Below, in pieces: positions 42,648 to 54,072 of a stretch of DNA of 64,000 nucleotides. The first letter of the stretch is position 1, and the number at the start of each line of letters is the position of its first letter. The DNA is taken from the NCBI GenBank assembly GCA_900073065.1, contig FJOG01000008.1:427762-491761 (forward strand), given 5' to 3'. Made by a program: the position numbers and the translations under genes. Under the pieces are notes generated by a model. The model saw nothing but the letters and a program-made list of their open reading frames with translations. It ran no database searches and was not told the DNA's origin. This stretch comes from Phialocephala subalpina (Eukaryota > Ascomycota > Leotiomycetes > Helotiales > Mollisiaceae).

Positions 42648-43094
42648 TTATGAAGATACTGCGAGACGATGTCGGTCTAAGCAAGGTCTTACTTGATAAA
42701 CGTGACTTGTACAGTACAGAAATAAAGTAGTAGCATGGAAACAATTGTTTTCCAAGGAATTATTCAATATTGCTTTGTAACCCACGACAGCGAATGTGAC
42801 CAATCCAAGACAGATTGCTAAATCTGCCTTTAAATGAATCAAACTCTCAAAGGCTAGGGCTAGACATTGAAGAGTCTCAGCCCAAGTCCCGTCGCTGGCT
42901 CGAGAGTTGAGAGTTGCTGTGATCTTTGAGCGCAACGTAGATCCAGCCTCGGGTGCAGACCAGAATGGATAGGCGTCTTCACGTGCTCCCCAACCAAAAA
43001 CGGAAGATACATTTGAAGCGCCTTCCATTCTTCCAGTCTTTCTGTTCGATTCGTATAAGAAATTGCAACTCTGTAATTCTTTCAAAATCGTCAT
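42648..43094 (-). CDS. Hypothetical protein with a TM segment
   Basis: An open frame of about 148 codons from ATG (MTILKELQSCNFLYESNRKT), with a hydrophobic stretch near the end (ADLAICLGLVTFAVVGYKAI). A GTAAGA donor at about 42692 suggests that the last residues may be replaced by another exon. No family recognised. It could also be a chance ORF; the tidy residue composition is the only support. Confidence 0.35.
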   Translation of the reverse strand: MTILKELQSCNFLYESNRKTGRMEGASNVSSVFGWGAREDAYPFWSAPEAGSTLRSKITATLNSRASDGTWAETLQCLALAFESLIHLKADLAICLGLVTFAVVGYKAILNNSLENNCFHATTLFLYCTSHVYQVRPCLDRHRLAVSS

Positions 43095-43737
43095 GGCAAG
43101 CAACGAAGTAAAAATATCACACTCGTCGGCCTCGTTCCGGCGGAGATTCTGCCCGTTTTTATTTGCCCAATCGGCAGGGGATGGCGCTGATTAAGCTTAA
43201 CTTGGCACCCCCTTTTTAAACTTTTATGCGGGAAATCGTTTCACCCATGCCTAGAATTAAGGCACATGTGCTTAAGGGTCCATCGGGCTAGGCCCTGTTT
43301 GCAACTCATTTCCTTCTTCGACCATTCATCGAAATCCATTCCACGTGCTGCGCCGTTGCTCGGTCTAGAATTCTTCTTTCAGAAGGCTTGCATCCAACCT
43401 CAGCGCGTGGCGCTCCAAGCGATGCCTCTCGTGGCCAACAAATAGATGAACGCCCCTAGAATTTTCTCGCGATGCTTGCTTCATTATCTCAACACGGAGT
43501 AATCAATACGATGGGAACCACGCTTCCAGCTTCTTGGAAAAGTCGCGCCGATGCCAGGTCAACTCGGCCTGATGCTCCCCGTTCCAGAACAAAAGGCGAT
43601 CATTGCCCACTTCAAATGCATTTCTGTAGGCTCTTGACATCATCTCATCACTCTTTCTGAGATTTTGTCTGCTTCGCAATTGGCGTCTATACGTCTAGTC
43701 ACTCGTTTTTAGACCTACCTGTTCCTAATTTCCAGTC
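43095..43737. other. Intergenic spacer
   Basis: No coding exon is supported between the hypothetical gene and the GH16 gene. The last part is presumably the promoter of the GH16 gene. Confidence 0.4.
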
Positions 43738-44888
43738 ATGGCTCCTTCAATCATCAAATTGGGTAAACTTGCCCTCGCCCTCGCCGTGTCTGCTGCAACA
43801 GTGGACGCGGCACAGTACACACTCGATCCAAGTGATGTCTATGCTGGAGCCAATTTCTTCAACATGTGGAACTTCATAACTGTTTGTACCCCTGCAACGA
43901 CGTATCCAAGAATGATACTGACCACTTACGAAGGATAATGATCCAACCGGAGGCTTCGTAGACTATCAGAGTCAGGCACAAGCATCTTCTAAAGCGCTGA
44001 TCGGTTACAACCCCACCAAGAACCGAGCCTTTATGGGAGTTGACTATTGGACGACCCTATCACCAACGCAGTCTGCTACCAACCGCGGTCGTGCCAGCGT
44101 CAGAATCGAGTCGAAGAAGAACTACACCAGAGGACTTTTCGTGGCAGATCTTGCCCACATGCCTTCGAGTACCTGCGGAGTTTGGCCAGCCTTGTGAGTA
44201 TCCTCCTGCGATGCATAGGTCGATCAAGCTAACGGTATATAGCTGGACTGTCAACCACGTCAACTACCCTGAATGGGGCGAGATCGACATATTAGAGAAC
44301 ATAAACGAGAACACAAACAGTCTTCATGCGTTGCACACAACTGCAGGATGCACGGTAGCTGGGAACCAAGGCGCAACCCATCAAACCTCAACACAACAAT
44401 CCTACAACTGCGATGACCAAGCCACAACTGGTCCATACGGCACAACGCAGAGTCAGTACCAGGGATGCGCTGCGACGAGCACAACTGCCAACTCATACGG
44501 TACACCATTCAACAACCAAGGAGGTGGAGTTGTGGTCATGGAATGGACAACCCACTTCATCAAGATGTGGACATTCGCACCTGGCGCTGTGCCTGCAAAC
44601 ATCCTCAGCGAGCAGCCTGATACTTCGACATGGGGAACCCCATCTTTCGATACCGAGGGAGGAAGCTGCACCATGAACGACCATTTCCAGGCCCATAACA
44701 TTGTCTTCGATACCACTTTCTGCGGAAACTACGCAGGTCAAGCATACTTCTGGCAGCAGACTAGCTGTTACAAGAGCAATCCCACAGCGTATGCTACTTG
44801 CGCCCAATATGTTGCTGCCAACCCGAGCGTCTTTTCGAATGCGTACTGGATTATCAACAGCTTGAAAGTATACCAGTGGCAGTACTGA
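43738..44888 (+). CDS. Secreted GH16 endo-1,3(4)-beta-glucanase-like enzyme
   Basis: Exons 43738-43881, 43934-44193 and 44243-44888 (349 residues), phases 0 and 2, introns of 52 and 49 bases. A signal peptide (LALALAVSAATVDAAQ) leads into YAGANFFNMWNFIT, DPTGGFVDYQSQAQ, SVRIESKKNYTRGLFVADLA, CGVWPAFWTVN and the GH16 catalytic motif WGEIDILENIN (both catalytic Glu present). GGGVVVMEWT and IKMWTFAPGAVPANI follow. The enzyme hydrolyses mixed or 1,3-linked beta-glucan outside the cell, either for nutrition or cell-wall remodelling. Confidence 0.93.
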
Positions 44889-46159
44889 GGAGTGGTGTAG
44901 AGAGGAGACGGTTGAGACTGTGTAAATAGACTGGATAAGCTTTGCATGTAAGACCAGAGTACCAAGAGCATGAATCTAGGTCTATGATACGAAGAAGCAC
45001 GTGATGTGACGTTCCGAAAGGAGAAAGTGCTTGGCTGGCAGGCCATGGATGCTCAGAACTCTGAATATGCAGTGAAGTTGCCTCTTTCCAGACTTCGCTT
45101 CCTGATCAGCGATTCAGCGTCTCATCATTGGTCTTCCTTTTGTTCAGCAAGTTCGCATCGCAGGAAAGCCAAGAGCACGAGAACGAAGAAAGGCAACGAC
45201 GGTTTAATGAAGCCTGAGAAAATTTCAATCCATTGCCACACCTTTCAAGGACTATGAATACGTCGCGTGCTGCTTGAGTAAGCTCTGTCGTGCGATTTGA
45301 GTTTTGAGTTTCGCAAATTGAGTTTCGCTGAGGAAATGTCTTGGCCAGGTTCTACGGGGAAGAAAAAGGGCTGATTTTGGCACGACCGCAGATTTCAGTC
45401 TATGCTTACAATAAATCAACCCTTTTCTAACCAAAAAATGTATAGAGACTTCTAATCAATACCTCAAGTATTTTTCCATCGAACGAGCCACTTTTTCAAT
45501 TATTTTGGCCTGGGTAAAGGTCAATTTTCAGTGTTCGAAAGTTGCGGTTTTAGTGTTGGCGCACGAGCCAAAATCGGCCACTTATTTCTTCGCTGTGGAG
45601 TCAGGGTGATTTAAGGTTCGAAGGCTTGTCTTTTGGCGTTCCGAGATATTTGCCAGTAAGGGTATATCTGAGCATAAGCCCGCCCCACCTCTAACCTCGT
45701 AAGGCCATTTTTCGTCCATCTTCCTCAAATCTCGAAACAAACATAAGTCTATGCTTTGAGTACCCTTTCCTACTGCGCTTGCGGAATAAAAAAATACGCC
45801 TCTGCCTTAAGCTTCCTACCATGATGCCAAAGGCCCTCTCTAGCCTCCTACACTCCAAAATGTCGCCGATTTCGTGTTCCAGAAAGCTGCTCGTTGCTTT
45901 GAGAATGAGCAAAGGAATCGAGGTGTGATACCCTCGAACTATTTATGGCGCAGGTATGATTCACCAAATTCTCGGGTTGTACAGTTTCAAAGTATACAGA
46001 GTATGTGTAAAGTTACACCATGTCGTTTGCTACCTTATCTGTGGTATATCACCACCAAATGTGGCTATGCTGTCGACTATTTATCATTGCAACCTCCTCC
46101 TTCCATCTTTCATCTCCGGAAAAGGTTCACTGACATATGGCTTTAGGCCCAGGTGCAAA
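44889..46159. other. Stretch without recognised genes
   Basis: Only small ORFs without recognisable features. The frame of the downstream membrane protein is open from about 45956, so an upstream in-frame start or exon within the last 200 bases cannot be excluded. Confidence 0.4.
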
Positions 46160-47827
46160 ATGATGACCTGCTGTCCTAGTCGCAGCTTCCTCATCACTGG
46201 AGTCCTCCTGTCGATCATTGCTTCCTGTCGCTCTTGGGATCCTAATTCGACTTGTCCGGCACAGAGTGAGGACGACAACGCAGTCTCTATTTTCGCTCCA
46301 CGAAACGGCATCATAGTCTATTACGCCTCTTATTTGTGGTGCTTAGAACATTGCCAAAACTCCAGTCAAAATCAACAAGCCTTAGCGGACTTCATTCTCA
46401 TTCTCCTCGGGTTTTGCCTTCCCGCCGTCATCTTCAGCACCGTAGTTCCTAGGAGGTGGCGTCTTGATTTATCGGAACACTTTTTCAAAATCAGTCACCA
46501 TCGGATTCTCACGGCAACAAAGCTATGCATCTCCTTGCCTGCGATCTGCGTTGTCGCGGCTCTCGATATGGTCGTCTGGATCACGTGTATTGTGACTTTT
46601 GTTGGACCGATGGTATTTGGCGGGGTTCTGGAAATGTTCTTGGATTATCGAGTGGTCACATTTCTGAAGAGTCACCCAGAAATTCCCGCGAAAGAGGGAT
46701 TGGAGGCGATTGTTGGTTTGCTGTGTGGAAACTTAGCCCAGGACCCCGATGGAATCTTGACGACCGGAATTCACAACGCGCTCATCCCAACCAAAATTTC
46801 AAAAGAATCGCTCAAGACCGCAAAGTCTCGCCTAGCCGCGATTACGAATACTCATGAGACCTTCGGAAGAACGATTGGTATTCCAACTGCTTTCTTTCTG
46901 GTTGGGTTCTTGTACAATGCTGCACAACCGACCCCTACTGGCACAATTTCATTTGGAATCTTTTGGATGGTCCTAGTTGTTGCTGCTATTGTGTCCGGAA
47001 CTCTTCTTGCGGGAAACGACCCATACCCTATCAGCTTGCTTGTGAATAGCATTCATGTCACAAGACCACGAACGAGACTGAGGCTTTTGACAGATATGTA
47101 CGATTCGGAATTTCATCCTGCCCCTATGTGGAATAGAGGGCTAAGTAAATACCAATGGCTGAGGAACACGACACTCTGGACGCATCCAAGCGGCACCGAG
47201 CAGTGTGTCTTCAGGGAGCGGATTGGACTTGATCAATGGAGCTGGGCATTTATCACGGTCACAACATGGCTGTTGGTTGCGATACCAAGCTTCCTGTCGT
47301 TCTCATTTGGGTACTTCATACCCTGGCCATGGTTCGGGTGTCTAAGCTTGCTTTATACCACCTATTTCCTGACACAAACACTCCTCGTCTTTGCGGCGAT
47401 TGTCATGGCATGTCTGAACGAACCTTTCCATAATGTTTGGCGTCCATGGCATTCTCTATCAAGAATCCCCCGATCAATCGGTTACACATGTTCTCTGTAT
47501 ATTCTAGCGGCTTTCACGGGGATAGCAACCTTAGCGGCTGCTTCGGCTACCGTCATCGGCCTGGCTTTTCAAGATTCTGACCGTTTCGTGGATGCTTGTT
47601 TTTGTTCCGCACCGGTGTCTTCTTGGTTGCAGCCGTCATCACGACGTACTTCCTACTTGCACTTTGAATTCATCAGTCAAGAGCACTCTGACTTTGTACA
47701 TCGCCTTGAGAAGAGCCTGTACGGGAGCGCTGCTGTTTTCACTGCCCTTCTTTGTTTTCTCGGATGGTGGTATCAACGGTCGCTGCGCGGCTCTTTGAGG
47801 GAAGTCGTAAAAAGCATTGAGGCATGA
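46160..47827 (+). CDS. Polytopic membrane protein of unknown family
   Basis: From the ATG at 46160, 555 residues without introns. A signal-like start (FLITGVLLSIIASCRSW) is followed by a Cys-containing loop, then about eight hydrophobic segments (DFILILLGFCLPAVIFSTVV, LPAICVVAALDMVVWITCIV, GIFWMVLVVAAIVSGTLLAG, FITVTTWLLVAIPSFLSFSF and others). A conserved-looking loop reads YQWLRNTTLWTHPSGTEQCV. I know similar uncharacterised proteins in Pezizomycotina but no named domain. Transport or sensing is possible; no motif decides it. Confidence 0.7.
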   Translation: MMTCCPSRSFLITGVLLSIIASCRSWDPNSTCPAQSEDDNAVSIFAPRNGIIVYYASYLWCLEHCQNSSQNQQALADFILILLGFCLPAVIFSTVVPRRWRLDLSEHFFKISHHRILTATKLCISLPAICVVAALDMVVWITCIVTFVGPMVFGGVLEMFLDYRVVTFLKSHPEIPAKEGLEAIVGLLCGNLAQDPDGILTTGIHNALIPTKISKESLKTAKSRLAAITNTHETFGRTIGIPTAFFLVGFLYNAAQPTPTGTISFGIFWMVLVVAAIVSGTLLAGNDPYPISLLVNSIHVTRPRTRLRLLTDMYDSEFHPAPMWNRGLSKYQWLRNTTLWTHPSGTEQCVFRERIGLDQWSWAFITVTTWLLVAIPSFLSFSFGYFIPWPWFGCLSLLYTTYFLTQTLLVFAAIVMACLNEPFHNVWRPWHSLSRIPRSIGYTCSLYILAAFTGIATLAAASATVIGLAFQDSDRFVDACFCSAPVSSWLQPSSRRTSYLHFEFISQEHSDFVHRLEKSLYGSAAVFTALLCFLGWWYQRSLRGSLREVVKSIEA

Positions 47828-48295
47828 ATTGTTCTTTTACTTGAAGTAGGGAAACAACAACCCCCCTTCGTCTTTAATCTTACACTTCCTGTTATTGGTA
47901 TTTGATAATGTTTGCTGCTTATAACTAATTCAAGGATAGTGTGCGACTCGGATAGCTTGAGATTACATGACCAGTATCGAGGCTCAACTTGACAAAGAGA
48001 ATTTGTGACAAAGAGAAGCCCGGAGAGAGGTCCGGTGCTTTCATCGTAGCCTTCTTTATAATTTTCTTAGCTGCTTGTCTTCCGTTCGAATATTGTCTTT
48101 TATGTTTCGAATATCTCTCTTGCGACTAACTCTCATCAAGCGACGAGATTGGATTGACTTGCATCAATTTTAGAGCTAGAGCTTAGATAAAAAACGCTTC
48201 TTATTTCCCACTCACCTTTCTGCAAGAAACTACACCCAGATCATTCCATAGAATGAGGATCTCTCCTCTATTTGTCGCCGTACTGGCTTTGGCTA

Positions 48296-49674
48296 CAGTG
48301 CCACGTCATGAGTCTAAGCCCTTATATTTTTACCCCGCACCCCATCATAATTCTAATTTACAAAAATCCATGTATCTCTACTATTTTCCGTCTGATTTAA
48401 GATTTGATTGATTCTATTGATACGGGCATAAATCAACTACTTTTCGATAAAAAAATAACCCGCAAATATTAAAACTTCACTTCAATATTTTGTATGCCAT
48501 CCCTTTGCCTCGATGCAAACCTCAATTCGGTTAACTATACTCTCCCTTAAATTATCAAAGACTTCCTTGTCTATTATATCCCATGCTGCTTATAGAGTAC
48601 TTTCAAGTTATTATTTTGCATGTTTACTCTCACTTTTATCCGCTATAATCTCTAGAAACATCTCAAAAACTCTCTTTTTGAGCTCCCACTAAATATGCTC
48701 GATTGGGTTCAAATCGGGAGAGTAAAGAGGCCAATCTTCGATCTGCGTAATCCTATTCTCTTCAAACTAATTGCGTACTTTGATTACTCGATAAATAAAG
48801 GCATTATCTTGCATAAAGATATACTTAGGGTCTAAAGATTAGACTATTAGTTTGACTTTTGCGTTAAGAACCTCCAAATAAAAGTTAGCGAAGTATTTAT
48901 ATTTCTTAGACTCGAAATCTCGGTCCATAATATAAAGGTTAATCCTCCTAGTATCCTAAAAGTATCCTTAGACTATAACTTTCATATTCTTATAATAATC
49001 GTAGGTTTAGATCATCGATTTATCCCATACTTAGTTAGTAGTTCGGAACACCTATTCGGTTTGTTTCCCCCGCCCCCACTCCACTGAACACTTATCACTC
49101 CACATGAATATTCCCTATTCCTCTTTGTTTTTGCCCCTATTCTTCAAATACTAAGCTAACCTCTTAGCCGCATTCTCCTCTGTAAAGAACAGGCGCCTCT
49201 TAGCTTTCTAATTATATATACTATATTTTTTGAGAATTCGATCGACCGTAGACTTACTTATTCCGAGATTAAACTTCTTTTTGAGGTCTAAGTAATTATC
49301 TTTCGAGTTTACGCGTATATATCGAAGTAATAATCGTTCGTTTGCTTCGGTATAATACTTCGGTCCGCCGGTTCGAGGTTGGGATTCTCTATTATTGCGT
49401 AGATAAGCGAGGGAGAAGGTACTTCGAACAGCTCCGCGGGAGCAATTTAGAGTGGCTTTAATTTCGGGGATTTTGGCGGCTTTTATGCGCATGCCAATAG
49501 TAATACCTCTTTAATATGGAGTAAGTTCATGGTTGAATTACCTATTCCCAAAGGAATTGCTTAAAGGAGTGCGTTGAGGTGGCATTTGTTGTGTAGAAGG
49601 GAAAGAGTAAAAAAACGCGTCAACGCGTTTTACGCGTTCTCGCTTAATTGGCTCAGACTCCTGACGCGGCACTG
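48296..49674 (-). mobile_element. Tc1/mariner-like DNA transposon
   Basis: The element is 1379 bases, flanked by TA on both sides (48294-48295 and 49675-49676). The terminal inverted repeats begin CAGTGCC and stay alike for about 28 bases (left CAGTGCCACGTCATGAGTCT; right, reverse complemented, CAGTGCCGCGTCAGGAGTCT). It contains a mutated transposase on the minus strand. Ends, target duplication and size all fit a complete Tc1-like insertion. Confidence 0.85.
48482..49492 (-). pseudogene. Tc1-like transposase, point-mutated
   Basis: From the ATG at 49492 the first 94 codons are open and form an HTH DNA-binding region (IKATLNCSRGAVRSTF; TGGPKYYTEANERLLLRYIR; LGISKSTVDRILKKY). The same frame then continues for 337 codons in all to the terminal AKGWHTKY, with no net indel. 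It is interrupted by stops at Trp positions: KRLA*YLKNRG, EE*GIFMW, TE*VFR, RN*FEE and HI*WELKKRV. SPDLNPIEH with the final acidic residue of the DDE/D triad is still visible. TGG-to-TAG/TAA change is the RIP pattern. Confidence 0.85.
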
Positions 49675-50781
49675 TACAACCAATCTCTACGCTGCAGCGT
49701 CTGTCAATACACCTTCATCTGTGAAGTCAACAACTGGTACGTAGTATATGCATCTGTCCCTCACGCCGAGTACTTGCGTCCTTGCAACAAGCATCCGTTC
49801 TGTATTTTGAAGTTTCGACCTCCCACTGGTAGTGGTGGCTGACATCTTTAGTGACTGTCAAACCGTCCTCGTCCACCTCGATTTCTATCACCTCTACATC
49901 TGCCGCTCATCCCACTAGTAGATCCACTAAAACAACCCTTATAACGCAAATATCAAATTCTACATCTTCACCGAAGGCCATATCAACATCTTCTTCTAAA
50001 TCTTCATCGTCGCCTTCGAAAATCTCATCGAGTGTCAAAAGCACGACGATTTCATCCACTACTTCATCTACTCCAACAGTATCAAGTCCAGCAATCACAA
50101 GCAGGGCCCCACCAGCACTTCTAGCGCCGACGGACTATGCTAGTATAGGACTCTATTATCATAACAAACATCGACTCAACCACTCTGCACCAACCGCGAC
50201 ATGGAACTCCGGACAAGCCATCATCGCTGCAGAGATAGCATCAAGTTGTGTTTTTGCACATAATATGTTTGTCCCTCTTCATTCCCATTCCTTCTATATT
50301 CATCCATTCACCTCACTAATAGCCCCAGGACCGTCAGTGGAGGTGGCTATGGCCAAAACCTCGCAGCCTACGGCGCATCAGGGAACGTCCGAGCCATCTC
50401 CCCCTCCCTCATGCTCGCCACCTCGATCACAAACCAATGGTATTACGGCGAAGTCAACAATTTCCTTGCCTCGTACTACGGGCTACCAACTCCTGACATG
50501 ACTATTTTCAGCGGATGGGGACATTTTTCTCAGGTGGTGTGGAAGGGAAGCGCGACGGTGGGATGTGCAAGTCAGTTTTGTGCTACGAATACTATTTTCC
50601 CTGGGTTTGCGAGCTGGTTTACTGTTTGTAATTATACGCCGCAAGGTAAGTTGCGAATTATCTTTGAGGATTACGAGTGAATGGGAGATCAGTGCTGACT
50701 CAAGCAGGAAATTATATCGGAGAGTTTGGTGTCAACGTCGGAAGGTCGCTCGGGCAGCCTACCATTCAAATCGTGTTGTAG

Positions 50782-51703
50782 TTTGGATGAGGAAAGAATG
50801 TTTGGCTTTTGAATTTATTACTTTCTCCGAGATAGCACCTCTGAGTTGCAGAACATTGGACTGAAAACGACTTCATGCTACCAAGTGACTTTGAGAGTTG
50901 GGAATGCGATGAAAGGGACAGTCGAGCGGGGTAGTGACGGCGGGGTAATTGTGGTATTTGGCCTTAGACGGTTTGAAGTATGCGCACTCTGCACATAGGT
51001 ACGGTATATCTGAGTATAGTCTTCCTTGGCCCTTAGACTTAGCTTCCCCTAGTATTTCTATGGATTGTCTGCACTTCTTCAAAGTCTTTCCGTCCTTCCT
51101 TTCTTCAAACAAAATTTAAAAATCATGCCTTGCGATTGTATTCTCTTTTATGTGCTCGATTTTCACAGTACTATGTCAGAAATATTTTAATCCTGCAATC
51201 GCAGAGACCGTCGCAATCGCGATTTTGTCAACCTTTCATTCCACCTGCAACGTTGACGACGATCAAGGATTCGTCCTGCAGTCTTATGCAGTCTATCTCC
51301 CATCGTGGAAGCTGCTATACAGATATCAGTCAGCTGTAACTTGTTATTGCCCACCTTAATTGCCGAGCACGCGGCGACCCGAAGCGTATCGTATTGAGCA
51401 AAGATCCGGACCAGTCGTCCCGCGACACGCTGCGAAGTGCGAATGAAGGATATCCAATTCTTTCAAGGTTCCTGATCGGAATCTAACCTCATCTGAACAA
51501 TATGCAAACTTTCCCATCCGCAGTCGATGCAGCAAGGGGAGACCAGGATTGAAGAGCTCTGATTTGTTCTTCCTTACCGTGCAAGTGCCGGGCGACTGTG
51601 CCACCGGGACTTCGCTCTCGCATTCAAGTGGTCGCGTCGCATTGGCATCAAAGTATCGCGAACGTCGAGGTATTCTAAAAGCTTACCTACATATCATGTA
51701 ACC
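50782..51703. other. Stretch without recognised genes
   Basis: Several ORFs under 100 codons on both strands, none with recognisable features. It includes the probable promoter of the permease gene. Confidence 0.4.
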
Positions 51704-53765
51704 ATGAAAGCGACACTACTGCATGGTATCCATGGACAGATAAAAGATATGCGACGCGTTCCCAAAATGTTTCGAGTTTTCGAGTTATCAGCTTTTCTCT
51801 TCTTCCTCGACTTCATTGCCGGCATCATGAATACCATACGAGAGCGAGTCGTCGATGAACGAGCTATGCATGTAACATCTGTCTTCCAAAAGACAGGAGA
51901 TCATGCAGTCCTCGATCATGATGCAGATAGCGATGAGGAGGTATTGCTCGCCCTGGGTTACAAGCAGGAATTCAAGCGAGACTTTTCCATCTGGACCAGC
52001 TTCGCCGTCTCATTCTCCGTTCTCGGACTTTTACCCTCAGTCGCATCAACACTTTCATACAATCTCGCATACTCTGGACCTGCAGGAAGTGTTTGGGGGT
52101 GGTTCGTAGCATGCATACCAATCCAATTTATTGCGCTCTCGATGGCTGAGCTGTGCTCGAGTATGCCGACTGCTGGCGGGCTGTATTATGCCTCAGCAGT
52201 TCTCGCACCCGCAGGATGGGGACCGTTGTGTTCATGGGTATGTAAAATGTGAATAATATGAAGATTGAACTCATTGCTAAGATTGCGTAAAGATCACTGG
52301 CTGGTCAAACTTCACGGGCTGGGCCACAGCTCCTTGCGCCATAAACTACGCCTTAGCATCCATGGTACTCACAGCTGCAGAGATTGGCCACCCCACATAC
52401 GTCGCTCAAACGTACCAGGTATATCTAATGATGCTGGCTCTACTGTTCATCGAAGGTCTCCTCACAATGAATTCCACCAAGTTTCTCGCGTGGATGAACA
52501 GTGTCGGTACAGTCGTCAATGTCTTCGTGGTCTTTATTTTCGTCATCTGGATGCCAGTTGGCTCAATCAACGGACCGAAGACCAACCCCAATAATATCGT
52601 TTGGACCTCAGATGGTATTGTGAATGGCACTGAATGGCCGACAGGATTCGCATTCATGATGGGGATGTTGTCTGTGATTGTTACGATTGCCGGTTTTGAT
52701 GCTCCGTTCCACTTGTCAGAAGAATGCTCGAATGCCAATATTGCAAGTCCGAGGGCAATTTTGATGACTGCTCAACTGGGAATGTATATGGGATGGGCGA
52801 TCATCATTGCCGTTGCGTACACAGTGAAGGATATCACTGACGTGGTGTCTGGCCAGTATGGACAGCCGATGGTAAGCAGAACCAGAAAATCTCACATTAA
52901 AAGATGCTGAAAACACAAATAGGGAAGTCTCTGCCTCCAAGTCCTAGGACCTAAAGCCGGTTTGGCAATGTTTGCTCTCAACATTTTCGCTCAGTTCTTT
53001 GTCGCTCTAGGGCACGTATTCTTTCCCCTTATCACCGTAGCCCGTATGCTCATACTCAGCACAGGTGTATCGTCGCTTCTTCCCGCGTAACATTCTCCTT
53101 CTCCCGCGACGATGCCCTCCCCTTCTCTCGCTATCTAAAACGCGTCAACACTTACACCAAAACGCCCGTCAATGCCGTCTGGTTCATCGTCTTGATCGCT
53201 TCGCTCGTTGGGCTTCTCATTTTTGCGAGTCCCGTCGCGATTGGCGCTGTTTTTAGCATTGCTGCTATTGCGCAGTATGTTGCTTTTGGTTTGCCCATTT
53301 GTCTGAAGTTGTTTGTCGTAGGGGATAAGTTCCGCCCTGGTGAGCTCCTTCTCCTGCGTCTTTTTCTCTCGACCCTTGCCGCCCAGGCTCCTCAAACCCA
53401 CAAAGTCCTCAAGTCGCAAGCTCCTCGGACCAAACCTCTCAAACACTAACAGCCTCACAGGACCCTGGAATCTAGGCCGCTTCTCCAAGCCCATAGGCAT
53501 CATCGCAGTCGCCTGGATCGTCCTCATAATCCCCATCCTCTGCTTTCCAGCTGTGAAAGGCAAGGACCTGAACAAGTTGAACATGAACTATGCATCCCTG
53601 GTCTACGGAGGCGTGATGCTCTTAGCGATGACTTGGTATGCTGTTGATGCAAGGAAGTGGTTTAAGGGACCGAAGATTAATGTTGAGCATTTGATAGGCG
53701 GGAGGGTGCTTGTTGGTGAGGGCAGTGGAAGTGAGGTGAGGGAGGTGGTTGTAGGGAAGAAGTGA
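51704..53765 (+). CDS. APC-family amino-acid/GABA/choline permease
   Basis: Exons 51704-52237, 52293-52871, 52923-53011, 53065-53339 and 53461-53765; up to 593 residues. The N-terminal LLALGYKQEFKRDFSIWTSF, then LSYNLAYSGPAGSVWGWFVA, PTAGGLYYASAVLAPAGWGP, GWATAPCAINYALASM, FDAPFHLSEECSNANIASPR and VASSRVTFSFSRDDALPFSR are typical of fungal GABA/choline-type permeases with 12 TM helices. Intron 3 (53012-53064) begins with GC: the frame works only with a GG|GCACGT donor. The first about 45 residues before MNTIRE are atypical, so the true start may be internal (about 51827). Substrate not assignable. Confidence 0.88.
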
Positions 53766-54072
53766 TTTGAGGGATGTGGTGGCTAAGACGGAGAAGTGAT
53801 TGAGAAGCTGTGTACCTGAGCATACCAATATTTGAAGGCTTCGAAGCATAATGACATAAACGCCTCAAGGCTGCAATGCTCAAACTCTTATACATTCAAA
53901 TTCTTGAATTCCCATTGTCTCTGATACTTTCGGACAATCATCATACAATCCCGCTCTAGTACCTAGCAATTGCCTAGGATGAACTTTCAGGACTCAAGCA
54001 GAACACAAATTTCAAGGCTCAAATTCTGATCGTGACGAACAAAGCTACTCAACGCTGCCAAGGTCTTCTTCC

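Larger units (their letters stand above)
48253..50781 (+). pseudogene. CAP-superfamily secreted protein split by a transposon
   Basis: The gene starts at 48253 with a hydrophobic signal (RISPLFVAVLALAT) and is cut at 48295 by a Tc1-like element. After the second target-site TA the frame resumes at 49677. Exons 49677-49736, 49852-50266, 50323-50645 and 50708-50781 then follow with phases 1, 2 and 1. Without the insert the coding length is 915 bases, an exact multiple of three. A Ser/Thr-rich linker precedes the CAP domain: YYHNKHRLNHSAPTATWNSG, GGGYGQNLAAYG, signature GHFSQVVWKGSATVGCA, and FTVCNYTPQ followed by GNYIGEFG. CAP (PR-1-like) proteins are secreted and bind lipids such as sterols. 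No stop interrupts any host exon, so inactivation rests on the insertion alone. Confidence 0.8.
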
